From NCBI RefSeq assembly GCF_015680705.1, contig NZ_JADNYP010000011.1, positions 1-64,000 on the forward strand: a DNA stretch of 64,000 nucleotides, given 5' to 3'. The notes beneath the pieces were generated by a model that was given only the letters and a program-made list of their open reading frames with translations, did not search any database and had not been told where the DNA came from. The stretch is from Pseudomonas fulva (GTDB taxonomy: Bacteria; Pseudomonadota; Gammaproteobacteria; Pseudomonadales; Pseudomonadaceae). Shown here in pieces: positions 54,216 through 63,239 of the stretch; the stretch's first letter is position 1; each line of letters opens with the position of its first letter. A program made the translations under genes and the position numbers.

Positions 54216-55478
54216 TCAGAAGCGATAGGTCAACGATGCCCCCACGCCATGCGCGCTATTCTCGTACTTGGCCCGGTAGGCGCCCTTGGTCGCACTGACT
54301 AGGTTCACCTTGGCGTCTTCTTCCCACAGGTAGGAGTAGGCCAGGTCGATGGTCATGTCGTCGTTCGGGCTCCAGCCAGCGCCCAGGCTGAAGATCTTGC
54401 GATCACCCACCGGGATGCGTGGAGAACGGTCGGTATTGTTGGCCGGAGACTGGTCCACCGTGAAGCCGGTACGCAAGGTCCACTGCTTGTTGAGCTTGTA
54501 CGAGGCACCCACGGCATGCGCCCAGGTGTCGTGCCAGTTCTGCTCCTCGGTGATGTTGGCGAACGGCGTGGCGGCCAGCGGCGCGGGCACGTCGTTCTTG
54601 ACCACGATCTCCTTCAGGCGGCTCCAGCGGGTCCAGGTGCTGCCCGCGTAGAGCGTCCACTGGTCGTCGAGTTCATGAGTGACGGAGAAGTCCACCGACT
54701 CGGGCGTCTTGATGTTCAGTTCGGCATCGAACTTGCGGCCGTTGAACGGGCCGATATCCGCGGAGTTGACCCGGGTCTTGCCCTCGAGCTTGTAGTCGAC
54801 CATGGAGTGATAGGTCAGGCCGAGGCGGGTGCGATCGGTGGCCTGGACCAGAATCCCGATGTTGTAGCCGACGGCGGTGTCGTCGCCCTTGATCTTCACC
54901 TCGCCGTCGTTGCGCCCTGGGCTGGCCCGGTTGAGCAGGTTGGAACCCAGTTCGCCGCGGATGCGGTTGAAAGTCGGGCCGAAACCGATGGACACCTTGT
55001 CATTGAAGGCATAGCTCACGGTCGGCTGGAGGGTGATGACCTCGACATGGCTCTTCTTGCCCCAGTAGCGGGCGGCATCGTCGCTGCCGTAGTCGGTGAC
55101 CAGGCCGAACGGCACGTACAGGCCGAAGCCGACGCTCCAGTGCTCATCGATCGGCTTGACGTAGAAGCCCATCGGCACACCGACCAGCGGCACCATGTCC
55201 CCGTCGGTTTCGCCCCCGAAGGTACCGCCCCCGCTGATGTCCGACTTGGCGATGATGGCCGCGCCCCCCACGGTTACCTGCTCGCGCTTGAGGCGCGACA
55301 TCCCCGCCGGGTTGCCGTGCACGGTACTTGCGTCTTCGGCAGATGAGGAGCGACCCGCGAAACCTGTGCCCATGCCGCTGATGCTCTGTTCGTTGAGCGC
55401 GAAACCGTTGGCGAGCAGTTGACCGGAGGCGAGGGCGATGGCCACGCCTAGGGAGGTTTTGAGCATTGCTTTTTTCAT
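54216..55478 (-). CDS. fadL: FadL/OmpP1/TodX-family outer membrane transporter
   Basis: FadL-type porins pass long-chain fatty acids or hydrophobic aromatics through the outer membrane. The 420-residue protein has a signal peptide (MKKAMLKTSLGVAIALASGQLLA) followed directly by GFALNEQSISGMGTGFAG, the plug/hatch domain containing NPAGMS. Alternating strands form a ~14-stranded barrel ending in an aromatic (YRF). AAGGAG precedes the ATG. The upstream region holds AAAACTGTTT-like sequence that could be a PsrA site, which is speculative. Confidence 0.93.
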   Translation of the reverse strand: MKKAMLKTSLGVAIALASGQLLANGFALNEQSISGMGTGFAGRSSSAEDASTVHGNPAGMSRLKREQVTVGGAAIIAKSDISGGGTFGGETDGDMVPLVGVPMGFYVKPIDEHWSVGFGLYVPFGLVTDYGSDDAARYWGKKSHVEVITLQPTVSYAFNDKVSIGFGPTFNRIRGELGSNLLNRASPGRNDGEVKIKGDDTAVGYNIGILVQATDRTRLGLTYHSMVDYKLEGKTRVNSADIGPFNGRKFDAELNIKTPESVDFSVTHELDDQWTLYAGSTWTRWSRLKEIVVKNDVPAPLAATPFANITEEQNWHDTWAHAVGASYKLNKQWTLRTGFTVDQSPANNTDRSPRIPVGDRKIFSLGAGWSPNDDMTIDLAYSYLWEEDAKVNLVSATKGAYRAKYENSAHGVGASLTYRF

Positions 55479-55623
55479 TATTAGAACTCCTTGGGATCTC
55501 CGAGGCGAAAAGCTATCAACATTTCACGCGGCGCGCCATAGGGCAGATTTTGGAAGTTCACGTATTTTTGTAGGACAATCAAAACTGTTTCGTAGGAAAG
55601 TTCTTTAATTGCTTTGCCAAAGT

Positions 55624-56106
55624 CTACGAAGCCAAGGGTATCACTGGATTTACACAGGTATGCCAGGCCTGTGTGAAGTCGCGTAGGCGACCTTGCGGGT
55701 GAAAAGTCTGACGCCAGATTCGGGCAAGTCCCAACAAGTCATCGGCGGCTGGCAGTGGCGTGGCCTGTTCTTCGACCAGCATCCAGGCAATTGCCGTGGC
55801 GTAGCGCAGGTTGACCGTCAGTTCGATATGCGGGCCGCACAGAAAGGCGTGCTGGCTGGCCAGGCCCCGGACCAGGCTGGCCAGCTCGGGATCCCTGGCC
55901 AGGTAATCGTCCCAGAGGGTCTGGTGGCGGGTTTCGGCGATGCGATACAGGCCATGCCCACGTCGGTCACGCAGGCCGGCGCCGAGCGCCGACTGGCTGG
56001 CGGCGACACCGAGCAGCAGGGCCTCGGCACTGGCGCACTGGCGGCCCAGGTAATCCAGAGTTGGACGAATCACGTACTGGCACAACTCGTTCGCGGCGAT
56101 GATCAT
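55624..56106 (-). CDS. Conserved hypothetical, phage-lysozyme-like
   Basis: This 160-residue protein has the pattern SAEALLLGVAASQSALG and GHGLYRIAETRHQTLWDDYLA. It resembles, from memory, a family seen in phage or tailocin gene clusters (transglycosylase-like, motif AAQESxLG...EPxTHxDxW). The ATG at 56106 has a GAGG site seven bases upstream, preferable to the earlier TTG. No phage genes are near, so it may be a domesticated gene. Function unproven. Confidence 0.6.
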   Translation of the reverse strand: MIIAANELCQYVIRPTLDYLGRQCASAEALLLGVAASQSALGAGLRDRRGHGLYRIAETRHQTLWDDYLARDPELASLVRGLASQHAFLCGPHIELTVNLRYATAIAWMLVEEQATPLPAADDLLGLARIWRQTFHPQGRLRDFTQAWHTCVNPVIPLAS

Positions 56107-56244
56107 GATGCCCTCGAGCAATCCAGGAACCGACGGGCGCTTGCGCTTGGCAGCCGGAATCAGGCCCGTCGGAAGCGGAAAAACACCGCTCGAGTTGAAG
56201 TGTAGTGTGATGAGACTGGTGTAAAGGCCTGTTTTTAAATCGAT

Positions 56245-56266
56245 TGCCCTCTCAAAAGAGAGGGCA
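56245..56266 (-). terminator. Perfect stem-loop after the 74-residue gene
   Basis: TGCCCTCTC-AAAA-GAGAGGGCA forms a 9-bp stem with a 4-base loop between two minus-strand genes. There is no U-tract on the minus strand, so termination is tentative. Confidence 0.5.
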
Positions 56267-56342
56267 TATGCCTTTGGGCGATTAGCAGGCTCGGCAACGG
56301 GAGATTCGACTGTAGTAGGCCCGCTGCTCCCTGATCGTGCGC

Positions 56343-56567
56343 TTATGCGGTCAGTGACTGGCGAGTCCGATCGATGACCGCCTGCAGCGTGCCGGCACGG
56401 GTGTACTGGTCGGGGTAAAGGCGCTCGCTATGGCAGGCGATGCCGTGCTCGTCGACCAGGGTGAAGCTGAAGCTGCCCTTGCGTGGGGCAACGATGACGC
56501 ACTTGAGCGGCGCGAAGGCCTGGGAAAGGGTGCCGACGGCAGCCTGGAACTGATGATGCATGTTCAT
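56343..56567 (-). CDS. Conserved small hypothetical protein (74 aa)
   Basis: A 74-residue protein (MNMHHQFQAAVGTLSQAF...) with a beta-rich centre containing CVIVAPRKGSFSFTLVDEHG. An alternative ATG is two codons downstream (56561). It looks like a family of short pseudomonad proteins of unknown role, but I do not recognise a named domain. The Shine-Dalgarno is weak. Confidence 0.55.
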   Translation of the reverse strand: MNMHHQFQAAVGTLSQAFAPLKCVIVAPRKGSFSFTLVDEHGIACHSERLYPDQYTRAGTLQAVIDRTRQSLTA

Positions 56568-57169
56568 ATTGTTGGATGTCCTGCTATTGACACGGATTGG
56601 AGCCGTGCAAGTTTGAAACGTTCCAGTGACGCCATGATGAAAGACGTAGAACCTGTCTGGAACAGGGCAGCCAGGGAGGGCGCATGCAAAGGTTGGCGCT
56701 GGGCTGACTGGTAGGTACTTCAGAAGGCAGGCAGCACGCCAGGGCCGAGGTTCAGGCCGGCTGGGTGGAGTTCCTGATCAATTGGCGAGGTGATTCGTGC
56801 TGGAGCAGCCGTGACTGCCGAGTGAACCATCCGAGTCGTCGGCCTGGACTGGCAATCAGTGCGCTTGCTAGGGCGTGTTGCCTGGCCGGGTGACCATCAT
56901 TGACTTTTCAGCTTGGTACTAACGGCAGCTACCCTACAGGATGTTCGGCCGCCTGGCAAGCTGTTTGAAGTGGAAAGCCAAGCCGCGCATTATGGCCGGT
57001 CGCAGTGATATTGTGAAGGGCGCCAGTGGTGTCGATTTGATTCCACCGCGATAAGGAGTCGTTCTGTTATGCCGGACTTGTCCTGGTTGTACACAAGATG
57101 TGTAATTCCGATGACAAGCGTGAGAACGCCCTGCACAGACCTGGCAATGCATTTGTTACGCCCTTAAGT

Positions 57170-57197
57170 CAATGAAAAAAAACACTAATTTTCATTG
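57170..57197. repeat. AT-rich inverted repeat upstream of DnaA boxes
   Basis: CAATGAAAA (57170-57178) and TTTTCATTG (57189-57197) are a perfect 9-bp inverted repeat around a 10-base loop, directly followed by a further A-run. It could be an operator or structural element. Confidence 0.6.
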
Positions 57198-57262
57198 GTG
57201 AAAAAATCGTCAAACTGAGCGCAAGCCCCAATCTGCGGGCCTTTGGCGGCAGGCGAGGGGTG

Positions 57263-57297
57263 TTGTCCACTGAGTTATCCACAGCTTCTGTGGATTG
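57263..57297. promoter_or_regulatory. Cluster of three DnaA-like boxes
   Basis: TTGTCCACT (57263-57271), the perfect box TTATCCACA (57275-57283) and the inverted TGTGGATTG (57289-57297) are packed in 35 bp next to AT-rich DNA. This is far from dnaA/oriC genes in this window. It could be a DnaA-binding control locus (datA- or DARS-like) or a promoter element. Confidence 0.6.
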
Positions 57298-57505
57298 TAG
57301 CCGGCCATTGCTCTAGTACGGGCATGACAGCCCGCCCGGCGGTTTTTCCGCAATCGGCTTGTGTTGGCGAGGATGACCCGTCGCTCGGGAAGTCGACATC
57401 CGGAACCAGAAGATGAAAATTTTTCGTGCTTTCAGGACGAGTGGAGCCTTTGGCCGGAAAAACGGGTAAAGTGGCGCGCCCTTCGAACTGCTTTCATCGT
57501 CGGTC

Positions 57506-57931
57506 ATGAAGTTTCGCAGCAAACACCTCGCTCAAGACGTCCTTGCCTCCTGCTCGCCTACCGCTCCCTTGACCTTGAAGGTGGCCTTGTGGCTGCTGGA
57601 CAGCCCGCGCCTGGGAAGCAAGCCTAGCGTCAAGCACTTGGCTGGCCGACTGCTCAAGCAGCCGGCACGGCAAGGCGTGGTGGCAGCGCAGAGCCGGCTG
57701 GGACGGATGCTCTGCCGAGACTGCGGCAACGCGCGCGACCGGCGTATCGGCCATGAGCTGTTGCGTCAGGCGGCGCGGGCCGGTGACCCGCAGGCCCAGC
57801 TCGAATACGTGCGTCTGTGCATGCAGTCGCCGGCCGGGGTGCCGGAACAGGCCCGGCACTGGCTAGAGCAGGCTGCCGCTCAAGGCTCGCCGGAGGCTCG
57901 ACGGCTGCTGGCGCGGCAGCAGCCGGGCTGA
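57506..57931 (+). CDS. Sel1-repeat protein
   Basis: This 141-residue protein has Sel1-like tetratricopeptide repeats, seen in GNARDRRIGHELLRQAARAGDPQAQ and PEQARHWLEQAAAQGSPEARRLL, after a basic N-terminal part. Such solenoid repeats usually mediate protein-protein contacts. No partner is evident. There is no signal peptide. It sits 109 bp upstream of rmuC. Confidence 0.8.
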   Translation: MKFRSKHLAQDVLASCSPTAPLTLKVALWLLDSPRLGSKPSVKHLAGRLLKQPARQGVVAAQSRLGRMLCRDCGNARDRRIGHELLRQAARAGDPQAQLEYVRLCMQSPAGVPEQARHWLEQAAAQGSPEARRLLARQQPG

Positions 57932-58039
57932 GCATGGACGGCGCGGAGCCTGATAAGCTGCGCGCATCCATCAGGTTTGAGCGAAGGTCGCCGCCGGGCG
58001 ACGGTTCGTCCACCTCTTCGTACAGCAACGGGAGCCCCT

Positions 58040-59524
58040 ATGGCGATCGATCTTGCCAGTATCTTGCTAGGCCTGTTGGCGGCCGCGCTACCTTGTCTGG
58101 GCTGGGCCCTGCAGCTGCATCGGCGCCTGGCTGGGCGCCAGGCCGACATGGCTTTGCTGGAGGAGCGGCTGGCCAGCGCGCAGCTGGCCCAGGAAGGTCT
58201 GCAGGCCCAGCTCGATGCCAGTCGCGACGAAATCAGCGATCTGAGCGAGGCCAATTCGCTCAAGCAAGCCAACCTGGCCGCGTTGCAGCGTGAGCTCGAA
58301 CTGCTGCAGGTCGAGCGCGACAATGCCCGCGACGCCGCGCATGCCTGGCACCTGGAGCGCAGCGCCCGCGAAGCCGAGCTGCGTCGGCTGGAGGCCCAGG
58401 CAGCGCGCCTGGAAGCCGAGTTGCGAGAGCAACAGGAAAGCCATTCGCAGCGCCTGGAGGACCTTCAGCAAGCGCGCGATACCTTGCGTGCGCAATTCGC
58501 CGAAATGGCCACGCGGATCTTCGACGAGCGTGAGCAGCGTTTCGCCCAGACCAGCCAGCAGCACCTCGGTCAGTTGCTCGACCCGCTCAAGGAGCGCATC
58601 CAGGCCTTCGAAAAGCGCGTCGAGGAAAGCTACCAGCAGGAAGCGCGCGAGCGCTTTTCCCTGGGCAAGGAGCTCGAGCGCCTGCAACAGCTCAACCAGC
58701 GGCTGTCCGACGAGGCGACCAACCTGACCCAGGCGCTCAAGGGGCAGAAGACCCAGGGCAACTGGGGCGAGTTGATCCTCGAACGGGTGCTGGAGCACGC
58801 CGGCCTGGAAAAGGGCCGCGAGTACCATACCCAGGTCAGCCTCAAGAGCGCCGATGGCGAGCGCTACCAGCCCGACGTGCTGATCATGCTACCAGGCGAC
58901 AAGCAAGTGGTGGTCGACGCCAAGGTCAGCCTGACCGCGTACCAGCAGTTCGTCAGCGACACCGACGGCAACCGCGCGCAGGCCGCGCTCAAGCAGCACG
59001 TGCAGTCGCTGCGCAACCATGTCAAAGGCCTGTCCGGCAAGGACTACAACCGCCTGGAAGGGTTGCACAGCCTGGATTTCGTCCTGCTCTTCGTGCCCAT
59101 CGAGGCGGCTTTCTCGGCGGCGCTGCAGGCCGAGCCGAACCTGTTCCAGGAAGCGTTCGACCGGCAGATCGTGATCGTCAGCCCAACCACCTTGCTAGCG
59201 ACCTTGCGGGTGATCGACAGCCTCTGGAAGCAGGAGCGCCAGAGCCAGAATGCTCGTGAGATCGCCGAGCGTGCCGGCTGGCTGTACGACAAGTTCGTGC
59301 TGTTCATCCAGGACCTGGACGAGCTCGGCAGCCGCCTGCAACAGGTCGACAAGGCCTATGTGGCGGCACGCAACAAGCTCTGCGAAGGGCGTGGCAACCT
59401 GGTCAGCCGCAGCGAACAGCTCAAGTTGCTGGGCGCGCGCGCCAGCAAGAGCCTGCCGGGGGACTTGCTGGCCCGTGCCCTCCATGACGCGGCGCTTACT
59501 GAACCAGGCTCAGATGCCGATTGA
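58040..59524 (+). CDS. rmuC: DNA recombination protein RmuC
   Basis: RmuC is a predicted nuclease that limits inversion/recombination at short inverted repeats. The 494-residue protein has an N-terminal membrane-like segment, a long coiled coil (about 30-230) and a C-terminal catalytic domain. That domain has ERVLEHAGLEKGREYHTQVS and the PD-(D/E)XK-like YQPDVLIMLPGDKQVVVDAKVSL. The ATG at 58040 follows a GGGAG site; the in-frame frame from 57977 is longer but poorly supported. Its 3' end overlaps the convergent sensor-kinase gene by 29 bp. Confidence 0.93.
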   Translation: MAIDLASILLGLLAAALPCLGWALQLHRRLAGRQADMALLEERLASAQLAQEGLQAQLDASRDEISDLSEANSLKQANLAALQRELELLQVERDNARDAAHAWHLERSAREAELRRLEAQAARLEAELREQQESHSQRLEDLQQARDTLRAQFAEMATRIFDEREQRFAQTSQQHLGQLLDPLKERIQAFEKRVEESYQQEARERFSLGKELERLQQLNQRLSDEATNLTQALKGQKTQGNWGELILERVLEHAGLEKGREYHTQVSLKSADGERYQPDVLIMLPGDKQVVVDAKVSLTAYQQFVSDTDGNRAQAALKQHVQSLRNHVKGLSGKDYNRLEGLHSLDFVLLFVPIEAAFSAALQAEPNLFQEAFDRQIVIVSPTTLLATLRVIDSLWKQERQSQNAREIAERAGWLYDKFVLFIQDLDELGSRLQQVDKAYVAARNKLCEGRGNLVSRSEQLKLLGARASKSLPGDLLARALHDAALTEPGSDAD

Positions 59525-62500
59525 GCAAGGCGCGCAAGGCTGCCGGCTTGACTGGCTTGGCCAGGTAGTCGAGACCGGCGGCGTGCACCTGGGCCACGGT
59601 CTCGCTGCGTCCATCGGCGCTGATCACCACGCCCGGCACCGGTTCGCCCAGGCGGGTACGTAGCCAGACCATCAGGCCGGTGCCGGTCTCGCCGTCGTCC
59701 AGGTGATAATCGACCAGGGCCAGATGCGGGCGTATCCCGTCGTCCAGCAGCGCCTGGCATTGCTCGCGATTGCGAGCGGTCCAGACCTGGCAGCCCCAGC
59801 GGCCGAGCAGGCTGCGCATGCCGACCAGGATGCTGTCCTCGTTGTCCACGCATAGGACCTGCAAGCCGGCCAAGGGGTGCCCAGCCTGCTCTGGCAAAGG
59901 AGTCGGCGTGGCGAGCGTCTTGCTCAGCGGCACACGCACGCGAAACACGCTGCCCTTGCCCGGCCATGAACGCACTTCCAGGCGATGCCCGAGGACCCGG
60001 CATAGCCCGTCGGCGATCGCCAGGCCCAGGCCCAGGCCTTTTTCCGCGCGCGTCTGGTGGCTGTCCAGGCGCTTGAACTCCTGGAAGATCACCTGCAACT
60101 TGTCGTCGGCGATCCCTGGGCCACGGTCCCAGACTTCCAGCCACAAGTGCTCGGCCTGGCGGCGCACGCCGAGCAGGATCGGGCTCTTGCCGTAGCGCAA
60201 GGCGTTGGTCAGGAAGTTCTGCAACACCCGACGTAGCAGTCTGATGTCGCTGTGTACCCGCGCGCGGCTGCCGCGCAGGCGAAATTCCAGGCCTTTTTCC
60301 GCGGCCAGCACCTTGAACTCGGCGCCGAGGGTATCGAACAGCTCGTTGAGCGCGAAAGGCTTGGCATCTGGAGTGATCCGGCCGTTCTCCAGGCGCGAGA
60401 TGTCCAGCAGGTCGCTGATCAGTTCCTCGGCCGAACGCAGCGAGCTGTCCATGTGCTGGACCAGCTGCCGGGCTTCCTCGGACAGGCTGTCGTTCTGCTG
60501 GGCCAGGGCCGCGGAGAACAGCCGCGCGGCGTTCAGCGGCTGCATCAGGTCATGGCTGACCGCTGCCAGGAAGCGCGTCTTGGACTGGCTGACCGCCTCG
60601 GCGTGGCTCTTGGCCTCGCTCAGCGCCTGGTTGAGCTGGGACAGTTCGTGAGTACGTTCGGCGACCCGCTGCTCCAGGCTCTCGTTGGCTTCCTTCAGGG
60701 CCTGCTCGGCTTCACGGAACGGCGTGATGTCGGTGAAGCTCATGACGAAGCCGCCACCGGGCATCGGGTTGCCGATCAGTTCGATGACCCGGCCGTTGGG
60801 GAACAGCCGCTCGGAGGTGTGGGCCCGACCCTGGCGCATCCAGTGCAGGCGGCGCGCCACGTGGACCTGCGCCTCGCCCGGCCCGCACAGGCCGCGCTCG
60901 GCGTTGTAGCGGATGATGTCGGCGATCGGTCGGCCGACGGCGATCAGCCCGTCCGGGTAGTTGAACAGCTCCAGGTAGCGGCGGTTCCAGGCCACCAGGT
61001 GCAGGTTCTGGTCGACCACGCTCAGGCCCTGGTTGATGTTCTCGATGGCCCCTTGCAGCAAGGCGCGGTTGAACTGCAGCACTTCGGAGGCTTCGTCGGC
61101 GATGCGCACCACATCCTCGAGCTGCATGTCGCGACCTTCGATCGCCGCCTTGACCACCGCGCGGGTCGAGGACGTGCCGAGCACCCCCGCCAGCAGGCGC
61201 TCGGTATGTTCGATCCAGTCGCCATCGGCATTCTGATTGGGGTTGAAACCCTTGCCCTGGCGGTAGGCGAAGCGAATGAAGCTCTGCCGCGCGCGGTCCT
61301 CGCCGACGAAGCGCGCGGCCAGGTTGAGCAGGTCATCGATCTGCACCGCCAGCAAGGTCCGGCTGCTTGGCCGCGCGCTGGTCTGCTGGCCGATGAAGCG
61401 ACCTGCCTGCCAGTGTTCCGACACCCGCGTGCGTGACAGCACCGAGACCCAGACGAACAGCACGAAGTTGCCGGCCAGCGACAGCACCACCCCCTGGGTC
61501 AGCGGCGTGATCGGCAGGTTCAGCGGGTTGCCGTGCAGCCAGGCCAGGCCCGGGAAGGGTGCCAGCGACCAGCCGAGGCTGTGCGCGGCGATCGGCAGCA
61601 CCAGGGTGTAGAACCACAGGAAGATGCCCGCCGCCAGGCCAGCGAACACGCCACGGCGGTTGGCCTGCTTCCAGTACAGGGCGCCGAGCATGGCCGGCGC
61701 CAGCTGGGTCACCGCGGCGAAGGCGATCTGCCCGATGGTCGCCAGGCTCGCGGTGGAACCGAGCAGGCGATAGCTGACGTACGCCAGCAGCAGGATCACC
61801 ACGATGGTCACCCGGCGCACCGAGAGCATCCAGTGGCGGAACGCCTCGAACGGGCGTTCGGCGTTCTTGCGCCGCAGCAGCCAGGGCAGCAGCATGTCGT
61901 TGGAAACCATGGTCGATAGCGCTACCGCCTCGACGATGACCATGCCAGTGGCTGCCGAAGCGCCACCGATGAAGGCCAGCAGCGCCAGGCTCGGATGGGC
62001 CTCGGCCAGCGGCAGGCTGATGACGAACGAGTCGGAGATCACCGTGCCGGGCAGCAGCATCTGCCCGGCCAGGGCGATCGGCACCACGAACAGCGCCGCC
62101 AGCGCCAGGTACATGGGGAACACCCAGCGCGCCAGGCGCACGTCCTGCGGCTCGATGTTCTCCACCACGGTGACATGGAACTGCCGTGGCAGGCAGATGA
62201 TCGCCATCATGGCCACGCAGGTCTGGACCACCATCGACGGCCAGTTGATGGTTTCCTGCCAGTAGCCCTGCAGATGCACCGATGCGCGGGCCTGGCTGAA
62301 CAGGTCGTCGAAGCCATCGTACAGATTGAAGACCACGAAGGCGCCGACCCCGAGGAAGGCCAGCAGCTTGACCATCGATTCGAAGGCGATCGCCAGGACC
62401 ATGCCACGGTGGTGCTCGGTGACGTCCAGGCTGCGGGTACCGAAGATGATCGCGAACAGCGCCAGCACCAGCGAGACCACCAGCGCGGTGTCCTGGACCC

Positions 62501-62969
62501 GCGTGCCGGTCGCATCGGCGTTGGCGCCGATCAGCAGGTTGACCCCGAGCACGATGCCCTTGAGCTGCAGAGCGATGTAAGGCAGCACGCCGACCAGGCA
62601 GATCAGCGCCACCACCACCGCCAGCGACTGGGACTTGCCGTAGCGCGCGGCGATGAAGTCGGCGATCGATGTGATGTTCTGCTGCTTGCTGATCAGCACC
62701 ATCTTCTGCACCACCCAGGGCGCGAAGACCAGCAGCAGCACCGGCCCCAGATAGATCGGCAGGAACGCCCAGAGCTGCTCGGCGGCCTGGCCGACCGCGC
62801 CGAAGAAGGTCCAGCTGGTGCAGTACACCGCCAGCGACAGGCTATAGACCCAGGCGCGCAGGCGCGCCGGCAACGGCGTGCTGCGGCGGTCGCCATAGAA
62901 GGCGATGGCGAACATGATGGCCATGTAGGCCAGGGCGACCACGGCGATCAGCCCGCTGGACAACGACAT
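59496..62969 (-). CDS. CrbS/MxtR-type symporter-sensor hybrid kinase
   Basis: This 1157-residue protein joins an N-terminal sodium/solute symporter (SSF) domain of about 13 membrane helices (residues ~1-500, with NITSIADFIAARYGKSQ) to signalling modules. A PAS domain lies at about 630-740. The histidine kinase has its His in FLAAVSHDLMQPLNAARL and ATP site DRGPGIADDK...KGLGLGLAI. A C-terminal receiver domain has Asp in LALVDYHLDDGETG. This layout is that of CrbS, which with CrbR controls acetate use (acs) in pseudomonads and Vibrio. The partner regulator is not in the window. The ATG at 62969 has GGAG upstream. Confidence 0.88.
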   Translation of the reverse strand: MSLSSGLIAVVALAYMAIMFAIAFYGDRRSTPLPARLRAWVYSLSLAVYCTSWTFFGAVGQAAEQLWAFLPIYLGPVLLLVFAPWVVQKMVLISKQQNITSIADFIAARYGKSQSLAVVVALICLVGVLPYIALQLKGIVLGVNLLIGANADATGTRVQDTALVVSLVLALFAIIFGTRSLDVTEHHRGMVLAIAFESMVKLLAFLGVGAFVVFNLYDGFDDLFSQARASVHLQGYWQETINWPSMVVQTCVAMMAIICLPRQFHVTVVENIEPQDVRLARWVFPMYLALAALFVVPIALAGQMLLPGTVISDSFVISLPLAEAHPSLALLAFIGGASAATGMVIVEAVALSTMVSNDMLLPWLLRRKNAERPFEAFRHWMLSVRRVTIVVILLLAYVSYRLLGSTASLATIGQIAFAAVTQLAPAMLGALYWKQANRRGVFAGLAAGIFLWFYTLVLPIAAHSLGWSLAPFPGLAWLHGNPLNLPITPLTQGVVLSLAGNFVLFVWVSVLSRTRVSEHWQAGRFIGQQTSARPSSRTLLAVQIDDLLNLAARFVGEDRARQSFIRFAYRQGKGFNPNQNADGDWIEHTERLLAGVLGTSSTRAVVKAAIEGRDMQLEDVVRIADEASEVLQFNRALLQGAIENINQGLSVVDQNLHLVAWNRRYLELFNYPDGLIAVGRPIADIIRYNAERGLCGPGEAQVHVARRLHWMRQGRAHTSERLFPNGRVIELIGNPMPGGGFVMSFTDITPFREAEQALKEANESLEQRVAERTHELSQLNQALSEAKSHAEAVSQSKTRFLAAVSHDLMQPLNAARLFSAALAQQNDSLSEEARQLVQHMDSSLRSAEELISDLLDISRLENGRITPDAKPFALNELFDTLGAEFKVLAAEKGLEFRLRGSRARVHSDIRLLRRVLQNFLTNALRYGKSPILLGVRRQAEHLWLEVWDRGPGIADDKLQVIFQEFKRLDSHQTRAEKGLGLGLAIADGLCRVLGHRLEVRSWPGKGSVFRVRVPLSKTLATPTPLPEQAGHPLAGLQVLCVDNEDSILVGMRSLLGRWGCQVWTARNREQCQALLDDGIRPHLALVDYHLDDGETGTGLMVWLRTRLGEPVPGVVISADGRSETVAQVHAAGLDYLAKPVKPAALRALLNRHLSLVQ

Positions 62970-63163
62970 GAAGACTCCGAGCAATGAACGATAACGCGGT
63001 CCCGATCAGTCAGTCTGGCACGCCAGCCCGCCTTCGTCAGCGCCGACGATGGTCGCAGTGGCAGGACGTCGCAGGTGGCTGGGTCCGCGGCTCAGATCCC
63101 GAGGCCATTCCACGATGAACTGCAGCTCGCAAGCAGGTGCCAGGATCCACGACCGGCGGTGGA

Positions 63164-63192
63164 TTGACAGCCTCTGCCCCACGACCGATACT
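63164..63192 (+). promoter_or_regulatory. Sigma-70 promoter of the GntR/HutC regulator
   Basis: A perfect -35 TTGACA (63164-63169) and GATACT (63187-63192) are spaced exactly 17 bp, about 50 bp before the gene. Confidence 0.7.
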
Positions 63193-63204
63193 CTCGAAAA
63201 ATTC

Positions 63205-63220
63205 ATATAGATGTTTATAT
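63205..63220. promoter_or_regulatory. Candidate GntR operator
   Basis: The inverted repeat ATATA-N6-TATAT lies just downstream of the -10 and upstream of the regulator gene, a normal place for autorepression by a HutC-type GntR protein. Confidence 0.5.
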
Positions 63221-63239
63221 AACAAGACGAGAGCGAACC

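Larger units (their letters stand above)
56568..57505. other. Long intergenic region with DnaA-box cluster
   Basis: This 940-bp region has no convincing gene. It contains an inverted repeat with CAATGAAAA / TTTTCATTG arms (57170-57197), an AT-rich stretch, and three DnaA-like boxes at 57263-57297. A 32-codon frame (57069-57167) with AAGGAG upstream is probably chance. Confidence 0.6.

Noticed and set aside
57069..57167. A 32-codon plus-strand frame with AAGGAG upstream
   Set aside because: The spacing from the Shine-Dalgarno to the ATG is about 12 bases and the peptide has no pattern, so it is likely chance.
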